Positions 1-8,782 of a stretch of DNA of 64,000 nucleotides are shown piece by piece. Made by a program: the position numbers and the translations under genes. Each line of letters opens with the position of its first letter. The first letter of the stretch is position 1. Source of the DNA: Oligoflexia bacterium (GTDB taxonomy: Bacteria > Bdellovibrionota > UBA1018). The notes below the pieces were generated by a model, which made no database searches, was not told where the DNA came from, and was given only the letters and a program-made list of their open reading frames with translations. The stretch lies in assembly GCA_014378465.1 (NCBI GenBank), contig JACMNQ010000036.1:124001-188000 (forward strand), given 5' to 3'.

Positions 1-320
1 TCGATGTCAAGACACTGCAGGAGATCGAGCATCTGGGTCCCTTCGGACCGGGAAACCCTGAGCCCGTCTTTGTTTTTCGCGCGGCTGCCCAGAGCCATTC
101 CATCCTCAAGGGACGACACTTGAAGCTCAATCTGACCTCGACCGGCATTCAGGCCATTGAAGCCATCTGGTTCAATATCGCCGAAAAAGAGGAGTTCATG
201 GCTCAGGAAGAGTTCATGGACGAAAGCGAATGGGCAGGTGTGCCTGAACTGAATCGCTTTCGTGGCCGGGTCACTCCCACGCTGCGCGTCCGGGATTGGC
301 GACGCATCTCCTCATCTTAA
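1..320 (+). CDS. recJ: RecJ single-stranded-DNA exonuclease, C-terminal part
   Basis: The open frame runs from the window edge (first full codon at base 3) to TAA at 318-320, so only about the last 105 residues are present. The motif LGPFGPGNPEPVF near the edge is the conserved sequence of the RecJ C-terminal OB-fold, and the following GRHLKLNL and the FRGRVTP ending fit that domain. RecJ is a cytoplasmic 5'-3' single-strand exonuclease used in recombination and mismatch repair. The ORF track starts it at an internal TTG (120), which is only an artefact of the cut edge. The catalytic DHH/DHHA1 domains lie outside the window. Confidence 0.9.
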   Translation, partial: DVKTLQEIEHLGPFGPGNPEPVFVFRAAAQSHSILKGRHLKLNLTSTGIQAIEAIWFNIAEKEEFMAQEEFMDESEWAGVPELNRFRGRVTPTLRVRDWRRISSS

Positions 321-340
321 GGTTGCCGGCTGAAATTGAA

Positions 341-368
341 TTGACTCCCTCCTGTCGCTCGGTATGAT
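341..368 (+). promoter_or_regulatory. Putative sigma-70 promoter upstream of the subtilase gene
   Basis: TTGACT and TATGAT are separated by 16 bases in the spacer after recJ. The predicted transcription start is about 215 bases before the subtilase ATG, leaving a long leader in which I see no clear riboswitch or gene. This is a match by eye only. Confidence 0.4.
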
Positions 369-589
369 TTTCGCCGTACCTTATTTTTGTCAGGGTTCAA
401 CGGCACTGGGGAACGATTTTCAGACGCGTGATCCAATGAGGACGAATTCATCCTCGGATTTTCGTGATCTTTCCTTCCTCTCCTGGTGTGAGAGCGTTTG
501 AACGCTTGTGCGGGCCAACCAGTTGCACGTCAGTTGCAAGGCCTCTACGAGCTTTTGATCGTTCATGATTGAGTAGCTCGGGAGGGCAC

Positions 590-2386
590 ATGGGTCTCAT
601 ACAGAAAAATCGCGGCCAGTTCAGTGGGTTCATTTCGGTCAGTTTTGCGGCAGCTCTCGGAGCAGCGGCATTCACGGTATTTTCCGGCACTGCTTCGATC
701 AGCAGGGCAGCTTCTCTTTCGGCCCGTTCCGTTCCCGCCAGTGTTCCCGGCGAGTTGATCGTGAAGGTCCGCAACAGCTCCGGAGACAAGGCTCAGACCC
801 AGGTCACCACAACTCTTCAGGAAGCCCTCGGTGGATCGCAGGTGCAGACCATCCGTTCCCTGAAAACGGATGCTTCTCTCCAGAAAGTGAAACTCGCGGA
901 CGCATCAAAAGTGGGAGCTGCCATCGAAGCTTTGAAGAAGAATCCTTCAGTCGCTTACGCCGAACCCAATTATCTGATGCACAGTTTTGATCAGTCGGTG
1001 GAACTCCAGAACCTGACCTCAGAAATGGACGCGGCTGAAAGACATGCGAATGGCTTGCCCAATGACCCGCAGATGGCCAAGCTCTGGGGCATGGTCAATA
1101 CCGGACAGGCGGACGATGCGGGACAGGTCGGCAATGCCGGCTCGGACATCAGCGTGGCGCCGCTCTGGAGGCAGGGCATCACCGGCAGCAGGAATGTCGT
1201 GGTGGCCGTGATTGATACCGGCATTCAGTGGGATCATCCGGATCTGGTCGACAATATCTACACCAATCCAGGTGAAGCCGGCGAGCTTTCCAACAACGGA
1301 ATCGACGACGACAAAAATGGTTTCATTGATGACGTTCATGGTTGGAACTTCAACGCGCACACCAGGGATTCCAATGATGACTACAAGCATGGCACTCACT
1401 GTGCGGGCACCATCGGCGCCAAAGGCAATAACGGGATTGGCATTTCAGGCGTGAACTGGAATGTTTCGATGATGCCGATCAAGTTTCTGGACGGATCCGG
1501 CGGCGGCACGCTCGAAGGGGCGATCGAATCCATCAATTATGCAACGATGATGAAAGTCAACGTCATGAGCAACAGCTGGGGTGGCGGTGGCTTCTCTCAG
1601 GCGATGCAGGATGCCGTGGCCAATGCTGAGCGAGCGGGAATTCTCTTCGTTGCGGCAGCCGGAAATGATTCAAGCGACAACGACACCACTCCGACCTATC
1701 CGGCAAGCATCCCGCTTCCGAATGTTCTGGCAGTGGCCGCCCTTGATAACCGCGATGGAATCGCGAATTTCTCCAACTACGGAACCAACACCGTGCATGT
1801 GGCGGCTCCTGGCGTGAAGATCTACAGCACTTCGAAAGAAGGCGCTTACGAAACCCTCAGCGGGACTTCCATGGCGACTCCGCATGTCGCTGGAATCTCA
1901 GCACTTCTTCTCTCCGCCAATCCCACCCTGGGCTACGCGGAACTGAAGAGTCGCCTGATTCGCACGAGCCAGCCCGTCCCGAGCCTGAAGAGAAAAGTTC
2001 AGGGCCATGGTCGAGTCAGCGCGTCCAATGCCTTCAACAACATCGTGCCTCCCTCCAATGAGCCGGATGAGAAGCTGTGGGTGGATCAGGCAGTGTCGAT
2101 CGAATCCCCTCATCCTTACGAAAACAACATGAACAAAATCTATGGTGTTTCAGTTCCTGGCGCCAAATACCTGCGAGTCGTGTTTGACGAAGTCAATACG
2201 GAATCCGGTTATGACGTCGTCAGCGTCGAATCCCCGACTGGTGCGCCGATCGACTCCTTTACGGGACGCGTCAGCAACAAAACGAGCGAATATTACCAGG
2301 GCGATTCGGTCGTCATTCGCTTGAAATCGGATGTCAGCAACTCCGGATACGGATTCCGGGTTTCCAAGGTTCAAGTTATCAAGTAG
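590..2386 (+). CDS. Exported subtilisin-like serine protease (S8) with CUB-like C-terminal domain
   Basis: The start is the ATG at 590, behind GGGAGG, rather than the TTG at 569 used in the ORF track; this gives 598 residues. A hydrophobic segment (about residues 10-42) acts as signal peptide or anchor. An I9/fervidolysin-type propeptide follows (PGELIVKVR ... VAYAEPNY), then the S8 catalytic domain. The triad is visible: Asp about 209 in VIDTGIQWDHPDL, His about 267 in HGTHCAG and Ser about 427 in GTSMATPHVAG. The last 110 residues, with a FDEVNTESGYDVVSV stretch, resemble a CUB domain. It is probably secreted or periplasmic and self-processed. Proteins with this arrangement degrade extracellular protein; the actual substrate is unknown. 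Confidence 0.9.
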   Translation: MGLIQKNRGQFSGFISVSFAAALGAAAFTVFSGTASISRAASLSARSVPASVPGELIVKVRNSSGDKAQTQVTTTLQEALGGSQVQTIRSLKTDASLQKVKLADASKVGAAIEALKKNPSVAYAEPNYLMHSFDQSVELQNLTSEMDAAERHANGLPNDPQMAKLWGMVNTGQADDAGQVGNAGSDISVAPLWRQGITGSRNVVVAVIDTGIQWDHPDLVDNIYTNPGEAGELSNNGIDDDKNGFIDDVHGWNFNAHTRDSNDDYKHGTHCAGTIGAKGNNGIGISGVNWNVSMMPIKFLDGSGGGTLEGAIESINYATMMKVNVMSNSWGGGGFSQAMQDAVANAERAGILFVAAAGNDSSDNDTTPTYPASIPLPNVLAVAALDNRDGIANFSNYGTNTVHVAAPGVKIYSTSKEGAYETLSGTSMATPHVAGISALLLSANPTLGYAELKSRLIRTSQPVPSLKRKVQGHGRVSASNAFNNIVPPSNEPDEKLWVDQAVSIESPHPYENNMNKIYGVSVPGAKYLRVVFDEVNTESGYDVVSVESPTGAPIDSFTGRVSNKTSEYYQGDSVVIRLKSDVSNSGYGFRVSKVQVIK

Positions 2387-2395
2387 TCTGTTCAG

Positions 2396-2902
2396 ATGAA
2401 GTCTTTGCATTCCATAAGACAAATCGGCCTGGGGCTAGCCTTAGCCCTAGGCCTCTTTATTTCAGGTGTTCATGGAGTCAGGTCATCGTCGGCCGATCTC
2501 GCCCCGATTTCACAGGCTTCGGCTTCAAAGATGATCAAGGAGTTCAAGAAGGCCCAGGCCACGGAGCTCAAGAATTTTGAAAAAAGCCAGAAGTCAGAAC
2601 TCCGGGATCTGAAGAGCTCTCAGACCGCTCATCAGAAGGAGTGGGAAGCGAAGGAAAAGGAAACTCGACACGTTTTCTTTCAGGCGAATCCAGGCGGGCC
2701 GGAACGCCGCTCTTACGTGAAAGATTTTCTCGACCGACGCAAGGTGATGGTCAACGTGCTGAAGGACGAACAGGTCCGAAGGAGTCAGGAGCAGGAAGTC
2801 AAAAAACGCGCTCTGATCGAAGACCAACGGGGCAAGCTGAAAGAATTTGAAGAGGCTCTGGCCAAAGGGGAGCACCCCAACAATTCACTCTGGCCGAGGT
2901 AG
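2396..2902 (+). CDS. Exported coiled-coil protein of unknown function
   Basis: The gene encodes 168 residues and starts 9 bases after the subtilase stop, so the two are probably cotranscribed. A typical signal peptide covers about residues 1-33 (KSLHSIRQIGLGLALALGLF). The mature part is strongly charged, with long Lys/Glu/Gln-rich helices (FKKAQATELKNFEKSQ ... EEALAKGE), which suggests a coiled coil. I recognise no named family. It could be a chaperone or partner of the protease beside it, but that rests on position only. Confidence 0.7.
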   Translation: MKSLHSIRQIGLGLALALGLFISGVHGVRSSSADLAPISQASASKMIKEFKKAQATELKNFEKSQKSELRDLKSSQTAHQKEWEAKEKETRHVFFQANPGGPERRSYVKDFLDRRKVMVNVLKDEQVRRSQEQEVKKRALIEDQRGKLKEFEEALAKGEHPNNSLWPR

Positions 2903-2983
2903 CCCATTTTCATCTCGCTGCCCGATCTCTCCTCATTCCAGCTTTCAAGTCTTCATCTGGCCCCGTTCGATATCGGGGTCGAA

Positions 2984-4426
2984 GTGGTCGGGATCATCCT
3001 GGCGGCGACAGCGCTGATGCGCGCTCGGACTGCTCAGGGAGCGTCGGCTTGGGCCCTGTTCCTGATTCTGATGCCAAAGGTCGCTTTTTTTCCTTACCTC
3101 GTCTTTGGCGCGAGAAGTTTTTCTGGCTACATCGTGAAACGCAAAAGTTCGGCGTCGGAGCTGGATGACGTCTGGAAGGAGTTCACCCGCTTCTTCGACA
3201 GCCGAAGGATTTTCAAAAAGGCCGAGACCCCGCTCGTCTGTGCGTTTGAGAAGCTTGCAGACACTCCTTTCGTGGGAGCGCGCTCGGTCAGACTCCTGCG
3301 CAACGCCGAGACCTTTGACGTGCTGAAGGCCACCCTGAAAGAAGCGAAGCACAGCATCTGCTTTCAGTACTATACGATTCATGACGATCAGATCGGCCGG
3401 GAGCTGCAGGTGATTCTTCGCGAGCGAGCGCGCGCCGGCATCAAGGTTCGCGTGCTTTATGACAGTGTGGGCAGCCGCGCTCTGACTCGCAGGTATGTGA
3501 GAGAGCTGCGAGGGGACGGAGTCGAGGTGCATTCCTTTGCATCCACCCGGTTCAGGATTCTCAAGCCCCGCTTTCAGATGAATTTTCGCAATCACCGCAA
3601 GCTCGTCATGGTCGACGCCAAAGAGCCAGGCGTCGCTGGAAAGATCTTCGTCGGGGGCCTGAACGTGGGGGATGAGTACCTCTCGCGTGATCCCAAGATC
3701 GGGTTCTGGCGCGACACGCACCTTTTGATCGAAGGGGATCCCTCGATCCAGGGGCTTCAGAGTTTCATCGCCGACTGGTACTGGTCGACTCGCGAGAAGA
3801 TTTCATTTTCCGCGAGTGAGGCCATGGATCAGGGGGCATCAGCCAGCTCCAAAGCTCAGTCCGAGCTTCAGCCCGGAAAGATCCCCGTTTTGGTTCTGGC
3901 CACGGGCGCAGTCGGCCTGGATGGCTCCGCCATTCTCGCGGTTCTGAATGCCATTCACTCCTCCAAAAAGCGGATCTGGTTGACCACTCCCTACCTGGTT
4001 CCGCCGGATCAGATCATCTCGGCTCTTCAGCTGGCCGCACTTCGAGGGGTGGACGTCCGCGTGTTCGTCAGCAAGAAGTCGGACCATAGGATCGCCAAAC
4101 TCGCGTCTTTTCCTTTCTTTGAACAGCTTCTGCCCTTCGGCGTTCGGATTTTTCAATTTCTCCCAGGCTTCATGCACCAGAAGGTCATCTCGGTGGATGA
4201 CGATCTCTGCTACGTGGGTTCGACCAATCTCGACAACCGGTCCCTGCGCCTCAACTTCGAGATCGGTGCATGGATTCAGGACCGGGCTTTCGCCGCTCAG
4301 GTCGAGGCGATGCTGCTCGATGATCTCCGGCAGAGCGAAGAAGTGTTTCTCAAGCAGATTCAGAAGACCGGTCTTTTTCACCGTCTTCAGAGCGGCGTGG
4401 CTCGACTTTTTGGACCCATCCTCTGA
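2984..4426 (+). CDS. cls: Cardiolipin synthase, phospholipase D family
   Basis: Two HKD motifs define the PLD superfamily: HRKLVMVD at about residue 204, followed by GGLNVGDEY, and HQKVISVD at about residue 398, followed by YVGSTNLDNRS. The N-terminus is hydrophobic (AWALFLILMPKVAFFPYLVFG), as in membrane-bound cardiolipin synthases that join two phosphatidylglycerol molecules. The length of 480 residues is normal. The start is uncertain: GTG at 2984 cuts into the first membrane helix, and the frame stays open upstream (FDIGVE...) without an ATG, GTG or TTG, so a rarer start codon is possible. It lies 81 bases after the coiled-coil gene and may be read with it. Confidence 0.88.
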   Translation: MVGIILAATALMRARTAQGASAWALFLILMPKVAFFPYLVFGARSFSGYIVKRKSSASELDDVWKEFTRFFDSRRIFKKAETPLVCAFEKLADTPFVGARSVRLLRNAETFDVLKATLKEAKHSICFQYYTIHDDQIGRELQVILRERARAGIKVRVLYDSVGSRALTRRYVRELRGDGVEVHSFASTRFRILKPRFQMNFRNHRKLVMVDAKEPGVAGKIFVGGLNVGDEYLSRDPKIGFWRDTHLLIEGDPSIQGLQSFIADWYWSTREKISFSASEAMDQGASASSKAQSELQPGKIPVLVLATGAVGLDGSAILAVLNAIHSSKKRIWLTTPYLVPPDQIISALQLAALRGVDVRVFVSKKSDHRIAKLASFPFFEQLLPFGVRIFQFLPGFMHQKVISVDDDLCYVGSTNLDNRSLRLNFEIGAWIQDRAFAAQVEAMLLDDLRQSEEVFLKQIQKTGLFHRLQSGVARLFGPIL

Positions 4427-4679
4427 GTCGGTCATCTGAATCAGTTCGGTGAATCAGTCTTCAAAATTCGATTTTGCTGAGTTGTCCACTCTGAAGCGTA
4501 AGTCTTGGAATCGTCGCGATCGTGTTTGCAGTCATGCTCACAAGCGCACCGAGACCTCCTCGGTCAAAATTCACGTTTGCCGTGAAACGCTGAGACGCCG
4601 CACAGGACTCAGGACTGAGGGGCGTGGGTGAAGTCACAAGAAGAGCAGGTCCCTGGAGAAGTGTGAGTTACGCGACCTG

Positions 4680-4698
4680 AGCGTACACAGTGTACGCT
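4680..4698. promoter_or_regulatory. Perfect 19-bp palindrome, operator-like
   Basis: AGCGTACAC and GTGTACGCT face each other around a single central A. The perfect 9-bp half-sites suit a dimeric repressor such as a TetR-type protein better than a terminator, because there is no T-run and almost no loop. No regulator gene lies next to it. Confidence 0.45.
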
Positions 4699-5111
4699 GA
4701 CCTCAGAAACATCCTGCTCGGCAACAGTCCTTGAGTGGAGTTGAACAAAAACACTTTTTGAATCCCCTGGCTGGCCTACGAATCTCACGATTGAGCCTGT
4801 TCCAGTCGAATCACCTCGCGGGCGGGCTGGCTGGCGGGCGGACGGAAAGCGAAACCTGCCGTAACTGAAAGTACAGATCCCAGAAGCAAAGTCGAATTCA
4901 ATCCGATCCAGGCAGAACTGCAAGCTCCGGATCGCAAGTATGGTCAATCCAGGGAGCAGTGAAGTATTCGGTTTGTTCATGAAGGATCTCTTTCGAATTG
5001 AGTGCTTGGTCAGTCAGAGGTGGCTGAATTACGCGCAGATCAGCATATGCGACTAAAATGTTCAGCTCATGTGCCTTCTTCCGCTGAAACGGCTGGGAAC
5101 ACGGCTCGGCT

Positions 5112-5163
5112 ATTGATGATCAGTATTGATGATCAGTATTGATGATCAGTATTGATGATGAGT
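5112..5163 (+). repeat. 13-bp tandem repeat, four copies
   Basis: The unit ATTGATGATCAGT occurs three times exactly and a fourth time with one change (GATGAGT), without spacers. Each exact unit contains the self-complementary TGATCA. The array sits about 120 bases upstream of the next ATG and directly before AT-rich sequence. It could bind a regulator cooperatively or be simple slippage expansion. Confidence 0.8.
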
Positions 5164-5282
5164 TCATATGATAATTAATAAGTTGTACTGAATGCATCAT
5201 CTCTGTAGAAAGCGCCCATCACCCAGTGCTTCACCTGCGAAAAAATTATTGAAACCCGGTCGTAGACCGATTGGATGCCCAA

Positions 5283-5816
5283 ATGAAAAACTCAATCCTG
5301 TTCTCTGTCCTCCTTCTTGCAACTTCATTCTCCGCAATGCCCGCATCGGCCGCTCCCGCTTCCTCTCAGAACCGTCAGATGAGCGTTCTGCGTGAGTTTC
5401 AGCTCGACCCATCCCTCGTCAAAGACCTCAGCACCCCGGTTCATTTCACGGGCGTCGTCACCGTTGACCGCACTGAAAAGCGAGTCACTCTTTCGGTCAA
5501 CCAGGCTCCATCCTGCCCTGCCGGCGCCATGTGTCCACAGTACCTCGTTCAAATCCTGGATGTTGAACTCCCGATCGTCAGCATCATGACCGATGGCTGC
5601 CACAACCGGATCATCGTGGCCCGCGAAGATCGCCGCCCAGTTGATGGCGCCCTCCAGTCGATCATGATCACGGATCACTCGACTTCGACCTGTGACATCT
5701 ACCTCAAGTACGCAACGGACGTTCAGTACACGTCTTCTTTCGTCAGCCGCAGCAACGGCGGAGAAGCCAAGTCGCTTTCTCACTTCCAGGGTGATCTGCT
5801 CAAGGTTCTTCACTGA
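5283..5816 (+). CDS. Small exported protein of unknown function
   Basis: The ATG at 5283 is chosen over the TTG at 5271 because it begins a clean signal peptide (MKNSILFSVLLLATSFSAMPASA), giving 177 residues. The mature protein has four cysteines, two in a CPAGAMCP loop and two further on (TDGCHN, TSTCDIY), so two disulfide bonds in the periplasm or outside the cell are possible. I do not recognise a family. It is a single gene, convergent with rsh. Confidence 0.7.
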   Translation: MKNSILFSVLLLATSFSAMPASAAPASSQNRQMSVLREFQLDPSLVKDLSTPVHFTGVVTVDRTEKRVTLSVNQAPSCPAGAMCPQYLVQILDVELPIVSIMTDGCHNRIIVAREDRRPVDGALQSIMITDHSTSTCDIYLKYATDVQYTSSFVSRSNGGEAKSLSHFQGDLLKVLH

Positions 5817-5954
5817 GCTGAAGTGATGCAAGCACCTTTCGATCGCATTTCAATGCTTTCTGAGCAGTAACAAGATGCAATACCCGTGACGAAAGTCATG
5901 GGCATTTCTTTTGCGGAACGCGCTCTGCCCGAAGGGGAGCGCTACCTTCATTCT

Positions 5955-8144
5955 TTACGAGCGCACTCTCTCCACGCTGATCACGCCCTTCTTGCTTTCA
6001 AGGGCGTTGGTCACTTTCTGAAGCTGGTTCAGGTCATTCACTTCGACGTCAAAAAGCGCGATGGCCTTCTTGTCCTTCGTGGTGCGAATGTTCGCCGAAG
6101 CGATGTTCACTCCCAGGGATGCGATGGTCTGTGACATGAGGGCCAGCAGTCCCGGCTCGTCGTGGGTGAGAATGCGGATCTTGACGTGACGGCGAGTGCC
6201 CCCCACGCGTTCCGCGAGATTCCACTTCACGTCGACCCGGCGTTCCTGATCATTGTCGATGGCTTTGGTGCAGGTGGCAGTGTGAATGGTCACGCCTCGT
6301 CCGCGAGTGATGAACCCACTGATCCCGTCTCCCGGCAGCGGATTGCAGCAGCGCCCGAAGCGAATGAGCACGTCATCGAGATTGGCGACCGTGATCGCGT
6401 TTCTCGCTTCACTGCGCTTCTTGGCGGCGTTGAAGACTTTCTTGAGAAAACTCTGATCTTCGGCTTTGGCAGCTTCGACTTTCTGATCCTGAGTTTCCTG
6501 GGGAACGAGGAGCTGCACGATTTCGTCCGAAGTCAGGCGACCGTAGCCGATGAAGATGTAGAGCTCTTCAGGCGTGCGCACGTTGAAGTGCTGAGCAGTC
6601 TTGAGGAGTTCGCCGGATTTTTCGAGTTTGGACAGGGTGAGGCCGTACTTTCGCAGGGTCTTTTCGAGAATTTCCTGGCCCAGTTGCAGAGCGCGGTCGC
6701 GTTCCTGTTGCTTGATGTAGGCACGGATTTTCGCCTTCGCGCGTGAGCTCTTGACGATCTTGAGCCAGTCCTTGGACGGTGTCTGCGTGGGTGAGGTGAG
6801 GATCTCAATGGTGTCACCTGATTTCAAGCGGTGCTTGAGCGGGACGATCTTGCCATTGATCTTGGCGCCGACGCACTTGTTGCCGACGTCCGTATGAACG
6901 GCGTAGGCAAAGTCGAGTGGCGTCGCTCCGTGAGAGAGCTCTTTCACTTCGCCGGACGGCGTGAAGACGAATACGTCTTCAGCGAACAGGTCAATCTTGA
7001 CGGTCTCGAGAAATTCGTTCGGGTCCTTGAGATCCTTGTGCCACTCGAGCAGGCGATTGACCCACTCGACATTTTCATGCGCGCGGTTGTCGAACTTGCC
7101 TTCTTTGTATTTCCAGTGTGCGGCGATGCCTTTTTCCGCGACCTGATTCATCTCGTGGGTGCGGATCTGGATTTCGATGCGCTCGCCTGCAGGACCGATC
7201 ACGGTCGTGTGCAGGGACTGGTACGCGTTCGCCTTGGGCATGGCGATGTAATCCTTGAAGCGGCCGGGGACCGGCATGTAGGTCGCGTGGATCACGCCCA
7301 GTCCCTTGTAACATTCGGTGATATTGTCGACGAGAATGCGGAACGCGATGATGTCGTAAACCTGTTCGAAATCCACTCCGTGGCGTTCCATCTTCTTGTA
7401 GATGGAGTAGAAGTGCTTGGCGCGGCCCTGAATATGCGCTTTCATGTCATATTCAACGAGCTTCTCTTCGAGCGACTCGGAGACTTCCTCGATGTGCTTT
7501 TCGCGTTCCTTCTTCTTCTTGGCGACCTTCTGTGAAAGCTTGTAGTAGATTTCCGGATGCAGGTAGCGCAGACACAGATCCTCAAGCTCGGTCTTGATCC
7601 AGCTGATCCCCAGGCGATTGGCGATCGGGGCGTAGATGTCGAGAGTTTCCTGCGCGATGGTCTTCTGCTTGTGCGGCGGCAGATGCTCGAGCGTGCGCAT
7701 GTTGTTCAGACGGTCGGCGAGCTTGACGATGATGACTCGAATGTCCTTGGCCATGGCTAGGATCATCTTTCTGAAATTCTCGGCCTGCTTCTCTTCGGAA
7801 GTCTTGAAGGCCATTTTCGAAAGTTTGGTGACGCCGTCCACGAGTTCGGCGATCTCTTTTCCAAATTCCTTTTCGATCTCTTCCATCGTGGCATGAGTGT
7901 CCTCGACCGTGTCATGCAGGAGACCCGTCACGATGCTGGGAATGTCGAGGCGAAGTTCGGCCAGGGACTGAGCGACTTCGGTGGGATGAATCATGTAGGG
8001 GTCGCCGCTCGAGCGCTTCTGACCGTGGTGAGCTTTCTCAGCGAAAGCGTACGCCTTCTCGACCAGATCTGTTTTGGCATCCGGGTAGTAGGTGACGAGG
8101 GCGTCGCAGATCGTTTTGAGAGTGGCTGTCTGGTATTTGCTCAT
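5955..8144 (-). CDS. rsh: Bifunctional (p)ppGpp synthetase/hydrolase, RelA/SpoT family
   Basis: The 729 residues match a full-length Rsh protein. In order they show the HD hydrolase domain (HGQKRSSGDPYMIHP and LLHDTVED, about residues 40-82), the synthetase domain (YDIIAFRILVD and AMPKANAYQSLHTTV, about 260-330), a TGS domain (FVFTPSGEVKELSHGATPLDFAYAVH), a Cys-containing conserved region (GRCCNPLPGD) and a C-terminal ACT domain (about 655-729). The HD residues are present, so hydrolysis and synthesis of the alarmone are both likely. It controls the stringent response in the cytoplasm. It is the last gene of a reverse-strand cluster behind gmk. No rpoZ lies between them, unlike many other genomes. 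Confidence 0.95.
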   Translation of the reverse strand: MSKYQTATLKTICDALVTYYPDAKTDLVEKAYAFAEKAHHGQKRSSGDPYMIHPTEVAQSLAELRLDIPSIVTGLLHDTVEDTHATMEEIEKEFGKEIAELVDGVTKLSKMAFKTSEEKQAENFRKMILAMAKDIRVIIVKLADRLNNMRTLEHLPPHKQKTIAQETLDIYAPIANRLGISWIKTELEDLCLRYLHPEIYYKLSQKVAKKKKEREKHIEEVSESLEEKLVEYDMKAHIQGRAKHFYSIYKKMERHGVDFEQVYDIIAFRILVDNITECYKGLGVIHATYMPVPGRFKDYIAMPKANAYQSLHTTVIGPAGERIEIQIRTHEMNQVAEKGIAAHWKYKEGKFDNRAHENVEWVNRLLEWHKDLKDPNEFLETVKIDLFAEDVFVFTPSGEVKELSHGATPLDFAYAVHTDVGNKCVGAKINGKIVPLKHRLKSGDTIEILTSPTQTPSKDWLKIVKSSRAKAKIRAYIKQQERDRALQLGQEILEKTLRKYGLTLSKLEKSGELLKTAQHFNVRTPEELYIFIGYGRLTSDEIVQLLVPQETQDQKVEAAKAEDQSFLKKVFNAAKKRSEARNAITVANLDDVLIRFGRCCNPLPGDGISGFITRGRGVTIHTATCTKAIDNDQERRVDVKWNLAERVGGTRRHVKIRILTHDEPGLLALMSQTIASLGVNIASANIRTTKDKKAIALFDVEVNDLNQLQKVTNALESKKGVISVERVRS

Positions 8145-8191
8145 AGTTTTTCTGGAGGGAGTCGAGGCCGGCTACCGGCTGGATGATGAGT

Positions 8192-8782
8192 TCAGGAAGA
8201 ACTCCCTAGCTGCAAGTCTACCATGGTCTTGAGCTTTGCGTATGCAGCTTCAAAATCATCATTCACGACCCGGGCATGAAAGTGTTTGTCCTCTTTCATC
8301 TCATCTATCGAATTCTTAAGGCGTTTCTGAATCGTTTCCTCAGAATCGGTGCCGCGAGAGCGCAGACGGGATTCGAGCGTCTGCAGGTCAGGGGGCGAGA
8401 TGAAGATGCTGAAGCACTCCACCGGGTAAGCCTTGCGCAGACTCTCCGCTCCTTGAACGTCAATATCAAGCAGAACGGACTTGCCCTGAGCGAAACTGCG
8501 TTCAATCGCATCTTTCGAAGTCCCGTAGTAATTGCCGTGAACCAGAGCCCATTCGGCGAATCGATCGGCCGCGATGAGTTTTTGAAATTCTTCGGTGCTC
8601 AGAAAGTGATAATCCTTTCCCTGCTGCTCGCTGCCGCGCACGGGGCGAGTCGTGCTCGAAATGGAAAGCTCCAGTTGCAGGAAATCGGCGAGAAGCCTCT
8701 TGCAGAGAGTGGTCTTTCCGGCACCCGAAGGGGCGGACAGCACGATGAGTCGGGGTGCGGCCCTACGGGTAGCAGGGCTCAT
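8192..8782 (-). CDS. gmk: Guanylate kinase
   Basis: The P-loop SAPSGAGKTTL near the N-terminus, STTRPVRGSEQQGKDYHF for GMP binding and VLLDIDVQGAES are the standard guanylate kinase motifs, and 196 residues is the usual length. The enzyme phosphorylates GMP to GDP with ATP. Its ATG overlaps the stop of the yicC gene by 4 bases, so translational coupling is likely. Confidence 0.95.
   Translation of the reverse strand: MSPATRRAAPRLIVLSAPSGAGKTTLCKRLLADFLQLELSISSTTRPVRGSEQQGKDYHFLSTEEFQKLIAADRFAEWALVHGNYYGTSKDAIERSFAQGKSVLLDIDVQGAESLRKAYPVECFSIFISPPDLQTLESRLRSRGTDSEETIQKRLKNSIDEMKEDKHFHARVVNDDFEAAYAKLKTMVDLQLGSSS

Larger units (their letters stand above)
4427..5282. other. Gene-poor stretch with palindrome and tandem repeat
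   Basis: I see no convincing gene here. The short frames at 4449-4631 (+) and 4609-4980 (-) have no recognisable composition, no ribosome binding site and no family features. The stretch holds a perfect palindrome (4680-4698), a 13-bp tandem repeat (5112-5163) and an AT-rich block (about 5164-5190) just before the next gene, where a promoter is likely. Confidence 0.6.

Noticed and set aside
2945-3721. 258-codon reverse ORF opposite the cardiolipin synthase gene
   Set aside because: The forward frame has both HKD motifs; the reverse one has no family features.
4609-4980. 123-codon reverse ORF near the 19-bp palindrome
   Set aside because: There is no ribosome binding site, signal or recognisable domain, and the composition is shadow-like. 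I could not exclude it fully.
5112-5163. Short CRISPR-like array
   Set aside because: The 13-bp units touch each other without spacers and no cas gene is present.
6831-7535. Long forward ORF (234 codons) within rsh
   Set aside because: It is antisense to a certain rsh gene, with no start signal or domain of its own.
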